Of a stretch of DNA of 26,056 bases, positions 19,320 through 26,056 are shown piece after piece. How positions within the stretch are numbered: position 1 is the first letter of the stretch; each line of letters opens with the position of its first letter. The notes beneath the pieces were generated by a model, which was given only the letters and a program-made list of their open reading frames with translations, made no database searches and was not told the DNA's origin. Both the position numbers and the translations under genes were made by a program. This DNA is from Gracilariopsis chorda. Lineage: Eukaryota; Rhodophyta; Florideophyceae; Gracilariales; Gracilariaceae. Location of the stretch: NCBI GenBank assembly GCA_003194525.1, contig NBIV01000658.1, positions 1 to 26,056 on the forward strand, given 5' to 3'.

Positions 19320-19852
19320 ATAACTGGATCGGTTGGACACACCCACGTGTCCAGCTACTACAGTGGTCACAGTGTACGTTGTGTGCAGGGGATACTGATG
19401 AAGTGGTTGACACCTGGTACAAGTGGTACGTGGTTGACACCTGGTACAAGTGGTACAGCAGTGGTTGGTACAATGGTAAGGTGCGCATGCACTGTCAACA
19501 GGTTTACACATGCACGGGTATATTGATGACGTGGGTGTTGTGTGCATTGCCACATGATGACATGGCACTAACGCCACAGGTTACGTGCCGACTTACCGTG
19601 ACGTGTTGACTTACCGTGATGTGTTGGCATGTGCTGGCGTGTGTTGGAGTCGTGAATTTGTGCCTTGTCATGGTCATGTGTATGCACGTAACTATTACAG
19701 AACATTGGTGCGTTGGTGTGCGTTGGTGTAATGAGGTTGTGCTGAGCTGGCTATGTCATGTTAGATGATGATTGGTAGTATTGAGTGTCCCTGCTTAGTG
19801 GTTTAGGTTTTACTTGTAGTTGGTGTTCCCGCGCAATTCGAGTTTAGAGTGG

Positions 19853-19859
19853 TATATAA
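19853..19859 (+). promoter_or_regulatory. TATA box in A2 3' LTR
   Basis: TATATAA at the matching LTR position. It could start transcripts leaving A2 antisense to C' and C. Confidence 0.6.
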
Positions 19860-19946
19860 GATGTGCCTGAAGGACCTCCAAGTAAATCCAAGCTAGAGCT
19901 GGCGAACTTCCCTTCCATCCCCTCAACTTCCTTTCAACTTCCAACA

Positions 19947-19951
19947 GAAAA
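19947..19951. repeat. Target-site duplication of A2, right
   Basis: GAAAA, identical to 13065-13069. Confidence 0.92.
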
Positions 19952-20601
19952 CCCTACAGCACTAAGTGGGGACACCCAATACTACCAATCATAATCAAAC
20001 ATAACACAATAAGGGTTGCACAAACTGATTACAGCTTAGTACAACCAGGCATAACAACATTACAACACATTGCAACCACGCACACCAAGTGAACCAAGCA
20101 GCCAACAACGCACAATAAGTGAACCGCACATGCCAACAATGTGCCAGCATGCTGCAGCACTGTATACACACTTCCTCGCATCATCATGACAATGACAAAG
20201 CACAAATACACATGCCACCGCATCCATGTACATACCCTAGGTGTGTTGCGTGCATGGCACGTGCTTACTTGCACAAGTGCACACATGACACACTTCCATA
20301 TACCTGTAAACCACATGTAGCCACACATATTCTTCAGTACCATGCCCATTCACCTTATGCCAAGTGGCCAGTTCCGTGCCCAGGACCCATAGAATGCATA
20401 ACACTTGTAACCAATACGTTGCATATGAGTATTTGCAGTAGCCAATCATATGCCCGTTTCACGTTGGGTTTGAGAACACACGCATATGCGCTTTTGTAGA
20501 GCAGGTCCCAAGGACAGCCCTCCGTTATATCAAACTTTGGTTCCAAGTGTTGCTTTACGATGTCCCAGGACTACCAGGCACTCGACTATGTGCTAACATC
20601 A
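19952..20601 (-). repeat. LTR of C', part 2 (U3 side)
   Basis: It continues the LTR interrupted at 13069. On the minus strand it starts TGATGTTAGC (possibly three bases earlier, TGTTGATG) and soon shows CGAGTGCCTGG, shared with B. The U3 module lies at 20398-20543. No gene is seen in it; the short ORFs look fortuitous. Confidence 0.82.
20398..20543 (-). promoter_or_regulatory. Shared U3 module, C' copy
   Basis: On the minus strand: AACCAAAG, AAAAGCGCATATGCG, AACCCAACGTGAAAC, TGATTGGCTACTGCAAA, CATATGCAACGT and TACAAGTGTTATG. The strong hairpin of B is not evident here. CATATGCAACGT is shared with family A rather than B. Confidence 0.6.
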
Positions 20602-22842
20602 ACATCCACATAACCATTCAGCAGCAGGTTCCCACGGTGATAAACAAGTCCATGGTGAGTAGTGCCACGTAAATACCTTAGCACGCGCTTCACCGCTCGA
20701 TGACAATACCGAGTTGGTGCTTTCTGAAAGCGTGCTAGGATAAGTACAGGTGCCAATATGTCCAAACGCGTGCGTAATGCCAGGTACAGCAGAGACCCGA
20801 TCATCTGCTGATACAACTGGACTTCAAATTGGGACTTGTCCTCCTCCGCATCAAGCGAGGAAAAGAAGGATTCCACCATTGGGCTTCGTGCAGGCTTGCT
20901 ACCTTCCAGTCCAAACCGACGTAACATTCCACTGACATACAACGGCTGTGCTAGTTTCACACCTAACAAATAGCCATTGGAGTCCATGTTCCAGCTTAAT
21001 TCAACACCAAGATACATTCTGACACGAGTCTCAACACGTAGGTCAAACAGTGACTTGAGCTCCTCCACTATGTGGGAACGTTGTTCAGCAGTTCCCGTAA
21101 ATATGAGAAGGTCATCTACGTATACCAGGATGTATGCGTAAGTGCTGCCGGCTAGTTTGCGCCTGAAAACACATGGTGCACTGGGTAGTTCTTCAAAACC
21201 TATGCCTGTAATGTCCGTGCTGAACTTCGTATGCCATGCCAGATGAGCCTGCTTAAGCCCGTATATCGCCTTTAGCAGTTTGTAGCATTGTGACTTGAGA
21301 CCAGGAATGCCACGCGGTGACATCACCCACACATCTTCTTTGAGTTCACCATTAAGGAACGCTGTCTTTATGTCAACCTGTGCAACAAACATCTGCATAC
21401 ACAACATCAGGTACAGGAACATGCGAACCAAATTGAACGAAACAACTGGTGCATACGTCTCTAAGTAGTCCTGACCATATGTCTGGTGGTTGCCCCCAGC
21501 CACTATTCGAGCTCTAAATCGGTCAACGGAGTAATCTGCGTCAAGTTTCACCTTCAGTATGACATGCGTTGGTAGTGGCTCGGACTTTGGTGAGTCATCA
21601 GGAATCCATGTAGCCTTGTATTCTAAAGATGCCAACTCTTCATCAATGGCATTTAGCCATTGCTCTCTTTTAGTTGGGGTGGCAGACAGTGCTTCCTTTA
21701 GTGTGGGATCATCACTCGTGGTCACCTCAACGTCAGATTTGGCAGTGCCAGCCATATGCCACCAGCGTTGTGGTGCACGCCTTGTGCGACGAGGATACCG
21801 TGATTGTGACTCAGAGTCAACATTTTCCTGTTCAATGTCACCTCCATCGTCATTTGACTGCTCTTCATCACTCGAACTGTCCTCGGCAGTATCAAAGTTT
21901 ACTGTTGCAGGGTCAACCATAATGTCTGTTGGTGCCTCAGGGTGGTCTATTGTACCGTTTTCTGAGTTTGACATGATGTTTTCAACATCATCAACAGAGA
22001 ATTCATCCGAACTGATGCTATCCATATCGTTCTCAGAATGATAAGTACTATCTGATGTGCTTTCGTCATCCATATAGTTGCTGAGATATGGTGCACCAGG
22101 GAACCTAGATTCATCAAAAGTGACATGACGGGACCTTACTATTCGAGGAATATCATCGTCATCAGTAACTAGGACCTCATAAACACCATGCTCAAGAGTC
22201 TGCAAGTACACTCCCTCAAGAGCACGAGATTCGAACTTGGTGCCCGGGTTCATTTTTAATACATATGCGGCACATCCAAATACTCTGACATACTTCAAAC
22301 AAGCCCTGGTTTCAGTCACTAGCACATACGGTGTTACGCCAGTGGTGGAGTGCGGCACTCTATTGCGAACATAAATAACATGTTTCAGTGCATATGACCA
22401 CAAACATTCTGGAAGATTTGCTTGAATGAGCAAAGCTCGGGCAGCTTCACCCATAGTGCGATTGATGCGCTCTGCAATGGCATTATGTTCTGGGGTATAC
22501 GGTGGAGAAAACGATACCTCCTGGAGACCATTCTTGGGATTCTCTTGCAAGGCAATGTACTCTTCGGCATTGTCAGAGTGCAGTTTTCGAATAAGCACAT
22601 GCTCTCCTCCAAGCTGTTTGAGCTTCTGTCTCACACCCAAGAACACTTGTGCAATCTCAGACCTATGCATCATGAACCCAAGTACTGCATATCGCGAGTG
22701 ATCATACACAAATCCAGATGCATACCGGAATCGATCTGGGAACGATGGCACTAATGGACCCATAATGTCTGAGTGCACAATGTCCCCAACGTTGTCAGAT
22801 CTTTCAAACTTGCCCAGAAATGGCAGTTTATGTGCTTTGCCA
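20602..22842 (-). pseudogene. Gag-pol fragment C: integrase core, RT, partial RNase H
   Basis: An open frame of about 747 codons, relative of B. It begins inside integrase at GKAHKLPF, where the D LTR interrupts it. It covers the integrase core (VHSDIMGP, LHSDNAEEY, AIAERINRT), an acidic linker, and full RT including VDIKTAFLNGEL, YGLKQAH and YVDD (21111-21122). It stops in RNase H at NGYVD, where the C' LTR starts. Gag, protease and the first part of integrase should lie beyond D, outside the window. The reading frame has no internal stop despite the age implied by three nested insertions. It is clearly diverged from B in sequence and so belongs to another subfamily. It is the best reference here for what B and D lost from RT. 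Confidence 0.92.
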
Positions 22843-23578
22843 TGTTGCAACGCACGCGGGTTATGAAAACAAAAGGGAAGAAACAACGGGAGGAAGAAGA
22901 AACAAGAAAATAAAACAAGGAAGGTTGTCAGCCTTCGTCGACCAGTTTACTCGACAGCAGGCAAAGCAAAATCTACATATACCCTACCGCACACACTTCA
23001 CCGTCGTCGCAGCAAGCGACGGCGGTGGTTGCACCATTACACTACACGTTATTCGTGTGTGCAGGTGTACACGAAACGCGCACACAATCTAGAGGGTCAC
23101 AATTTCAAATAACTAAATCAATCAATGCGGCAAATCCATTGCCAGTCCCTTGATCTGGAACCAGCTCTAAAAAAATCAACAATTACCATCCTGGCACTCC
23201 AACCCCTCCGCGCCGCCCGCAAACGCACATTGTCCCAAATCACCCAATACAGCTCCAATTCGCATCTTCGGTATTGCAGCACAACCGTCTACTGCGCGCA
23301 CACTTGGACCAACCACATTGCTCCACTTGTGCATATCCGCAATCCAGTACCATACACTCCATAACACTTGTACGGTATACAATGCATATAGCATTTTGCA
23401 GTAGCCAATCACATTGCCGTTTCACGTTGGGTTTTGAGCAGAGGCGCGTATGCGCTTTTGGAGCGAGGGGCTCCAAAAGTGCCCATCGTCCCCTGAAGGT
23501 TTGGTTTTGGACCAAGCTGACACCTTCTGTGGGGGTTGGCCAGGCACTCGACCACTTGTAGAGTTCAACACTTCAACA
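22843..23578 (-). repeat. 3' LTR of D, complete (736 bp)
   Basis: Full-length match to 12152-12884. It carries the GC-rich inverted repeat (23000-23026) and ends ACTTCAACA before the PPT complement (23579-23590). Confidence 0.95.
23361..23511 (-). promoter_or_regulatory. Shared U3 module, D copy
   Basis: As in B, except that the palindrome reads GCGCATACGCGC on the minus strand (one substitution) and one extra T lies in GGGTTTTGAG on the plus strand. The 9-bp hairpin (23456-23478) is intact. Confidence 0.6.
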
Positions 23579-26056
23579 CTCCTCCTCGAGTTCCTGTCCA
23601 AGACCAAGCCGTTTGACAATTGCATTAACGCTCATACGTCCCAATGGCTTGGTGAGTAAATCGGCATCATTCAGCTCACTTGGGACGTATTGAACACTAA
23701 TCACATTGTCTCTTATGAGATCTCGGATAAATTGAACCTTTACATCAATGTGCTTAGCACGACTAGAAGGACACCTTTCACCACCAGCCCACTCCAATGC
23801 GCACTGGTTGTCAGAGTGTAGAGGAACCAAAGGTTTCATGTCGAAGCCGCATTCCCGTAGCACACGAGCAACCCATACCACTTCCTGTGCAGCCAAAGTC
23901 AGAGCATAGTACTCCGCCTCGCCAGTGGATAGCGCAACTGACGCTTTTTTTTCTACCACCATACCAGCAGGTTGCTGACCCAAGTTTAACGATATACCCG
24001 GACATCGACTTCCGACTCGTAGTATCTCCAGCGTAGTCAGAGTCCACAAAACCATGCAGATCTAGCGATCCAGCCCTGTAGCATAGCCCATGCTGTCGCG
24101 TTCCACACAGGTACCTGAGCACACGCTTCACTGCTTTGTGACACCAAGCGGTAGGAGCACTCTTGAAAACGAGCCAGGATTAGAACTGGTGCAAGTATAT
24201 CCAACCTAGTACGTAGTGCCAAGTACAGCAGAGACCCGATCATCTGCTGGTACAACTGCACATCCATTGGTGATTTGTCCTCCTCCATTGCTAGAGATGT
24301 GAAGAAGCACTCCACCATAGGCTAGGTACTGGCTTAGCGTTCTGGAGACCAAATCGTCGAAGTATACTTTCAATATACAGCGACTGTCCCAGCTTGACAC
24401 CAAGGAGTTGTCCGGCTGTACCTATCTTCATGTCTGCTTTGAACTTGGTGTGCCATGCTAGATGAGCCTGTTTCAAACCGTACATAGCCTTGAGTAACTT
24501 ATAGCACTTTGTGGTCAGACCAGGAACACCACGCGGCGACATCACCCACACGTCTTCTTTAAGCTCACCGTTGAGAAATGCAGTCTTAACATCTACTTGA
24601 GCCACATACATCTGAAAACAAAGTGCGACGTACAGGAACATGCGGACCAGGCTAAATGGCACTACTGGCGCATATGTCTCCATGTAGTTCTGCCCGTATG
24701 TCTGGTGATTGCCACCAGCCACAACCCTAGCCTTGAATCTCTCAACTGATCCTTTGGCATCGCGCTTTACGTTTAGAATGACATGAGTAGGAAGAGGCTG
24801 AGATGCAGGTGATTCATCCTCCTCCCAAGTGTTCTTCTCCTCCAGAGATGTCAGTTCTTCATCAATGGCACCCTTCCAAAGGCTCTGCTCAAGTGGTGTG
24901 GCAGACAGTGCTTCCCCCACAGTAGGTTCATCACTGGTAGTAATATCCATTTGTGACGTTGCACTACCGGCCATGTACCACCACTTAGCTGGTGCACGTC
25001 GTGTACGGCGAGGATAGCGTGGTTCTGGTTCAGATTCCGGTAAGACATCAGTGTCCGAAGTATGTTGACTAACACTTGGGGCATGCTCACCACAATTGTT
25101 TGGGTCCGAATCGTCACCAGAAGTATGCTCGCTATCATCTGGATGATCGGTACCGCTTTTCAATGCTCTGTGCCGTTGGTATAGGAGTGGATTCAATATG
25201 TTCCGTATCACTCTCAATGTCGAATGGGGTGCCCACAGAAACCATACTACCACTCTCAGTATCGATTTCAGAGTGATCTGTGCATTCATAAGTATCATCT
25301 GATGCACCTTCATCACTCATAACATGTTCCAAGAAATATGGTGCCCCAGGGAACTTGGACTCGTCAAATGTCACATGCCGAGACTTTACAATGCGTGGAA
25401 TCTCATCACTATCATTGACTAAAACATCATACACACCATTGCTCAAGAGTCTGCAAGTACACTCCCTCAAGTGCACGAGACTCGAACTTGGTATCCGGTT
25501 TCATCTTAAGCACGAACGCAGCACACCCAAACACTTTGACATGCTTCAGGGATGGTTTTGAACCAGTCATCAAAAGGTAAGGCCTGCTTCCAGTTGCTGA
25601 GTGATAAACCCTATTGCGAACATGTATGACGTGCTTTAATGCGTATGGCCACAAGCACTCTGGGAGACTTGCCTGTATGAGCAAAGCTCGAGCAGCTTCC
25701 TCCATAGTGCGATTGATGCGCTCGGCTATTGCATTGTGTTCCGGAGTATACGGAGGAGAGAAAGAAGTGTCTTGAAGAATGTTGGCAGGGTTCAGCTGCA
25801 ACGCAATATACTTCTGGGCATTATCCGAGTGCACTTTCGCAATGGCCACTCCTCCAAGCTGCTGGAACTTGTGCTCAACTGCATCGAATACAAACAGCAA
25901 TTTCACTTTTATGGGTCATGAAGCCTAAGAGTGCATACCTTGAATGCTCGTCAAGGAAGGTAGAGGCATATTGAAACCTTTGTGGGAATGAAGGTACAAG
26001 GGTCCTAGTATATCGGAGTGTACCACCTCACCTACGGCTGATGCTCGGTCGTATTT
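23573..26056 (-). pseudogene. Gag-pol of D: RT palm deleted, several frameshifts
   Basis: Minus-strand continuation from integrase (window end equals B near 9711) to the stop in the LTR. Integrase core, linker, RT fingers and RNase H are recognisable. The RT deletion is the same as in B (junction near 24410-24428), with identical bases around it. Relative to B there are single-base gains near 23945-23952, 24161-24164, 25157-25160, 25438 and 25892, and single-base losses near 24319 and 26002. One in-frame 3-bp gain lies near 25333-25338. At 24951-24954 D has the correct T count where B is frameshifted, so the B/D ancestor could read through. The high share of single-base indels relative to roughly ten substitutions suggests decay or read errors. 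Confidence 0.9.

Larger units (their letters stand above)
13070..19946 (+). mobile_element. Complete copia-type element A2, apparently intact
   Basis: This 6877-bp element has two 806-bp LTRs that I read as identical, matching 5-bp target duplications, PBS, PPT and one uninterrupted gag-pol ORF. Identical LTRs imply very recent insertion. It splits the LTR of C'. Every part expected of an autonomous element is present. Activity is inferred, not shown. Confidence 0.97.
19141..19946 (+). repeat. 3' LTR of A2
   Basis: 806 bp, the same length as the 5' LTR, with no difference seen on reading. It includes the 27-bp duplication (19403-19456), the shared U3 module (19170-19319) and the TATA box (19853-19859). 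Confidence 0.97.
22843..26056 (-). mobile_element. Copia-type element D, sibling of B, right part outside window
   Basis: Its 3' LTR starts precisely with TGTTGCAACG inside the C integrase codons, after TGCCA (possible target duplication; partner not in window). The internal part is nearly identical to B and shares its RT deletion. It runs off the window in integrase. Confidence 0.93.

Noticed and set aside
20119..20499. 126-codon plus-strand ORF in the C' LTR
   Set aside because: It spans the U3 module in the antisense direction and looks fortuitous.
20602..22842. LTR 12910-13069/19952-20601 as the 3' LTR of fragment C with a simple deletion
   Set aside because: The PBS on the far side and the break exactly at the LTR terminus fit insertion of a separate element better, though a recombined tandem array remains possible.

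Overview
The window is eukaryotic DNA made almost entirely of Ty1/copia-type LTR retrotransposons (Pseudoviridae-like: gag-protease-integrase-reverse transcriptase-RNase H in one ORF). I see no host gene, tRNA, rRNA or CRISPR array. All readable primer-binding sites (PBS) match an internal half of initiator-Met tRNA (CTGGGCCCATAACC), the half-tRNA priming known from Drosophila copia. The host species cannot be named from the sequence.

Layout, left to right. (1) Element A1 (+): partial 5' LTR (1-590), PBS, long leader, broken gag-pol (1808-5831), polypurine tract (PPT), and a 3' LTR cut at about 6627. (2) Element B (-): 3' LTR lacking about 126 bp at its outer end (6632-7238), gag-pol (7233-11364) with one frameshift and an in-frame loss of the RT catalytic palm, leader, PBS, and 5' LTR (12152-12884). 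(3) A 25-bp remnant with PBS (12885-12909) plus an LTR of a third element, here C' (-), whose LTR is split into 12910-13069 and 19952-20601. (4) Splitting that LTR, the complete element A2 (+, 13070-19946): two 806-bp LTRs that I read as identical, 5-bp target duplications GAAAA, and an intact 1341-aa gag-pol. (5) Gag-pol fragment C (-, 20602-22842), which ends abruptly at the C' LTR. (6) Element D (-, 22843 to the window end), a close sibling of B, inserted into the integrase region of C.

The simplest history is nested insertion: C is oldest; C' entered the RNase H region of C; B entered the C' leader; D entered the C integrase; A2 entered the C' LTR most recently. A1 and B meet at an irregular, deletion-type junction.

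The observations most worth following are these. B and D share exactly the same loss of the YVDD-bearing RT segment, so a catalytically dead element has multiplied, presumably in trans. A U3 module of about 150 bp is shared by A, B/D and C' although neighbouring LTR sequence looks unrelated. A three-hairpin leader RNA element is shared by A and B, with compensatory base changes. The B/D PPT is also the last codons of pol, whose stop codon lies inside the LTR.
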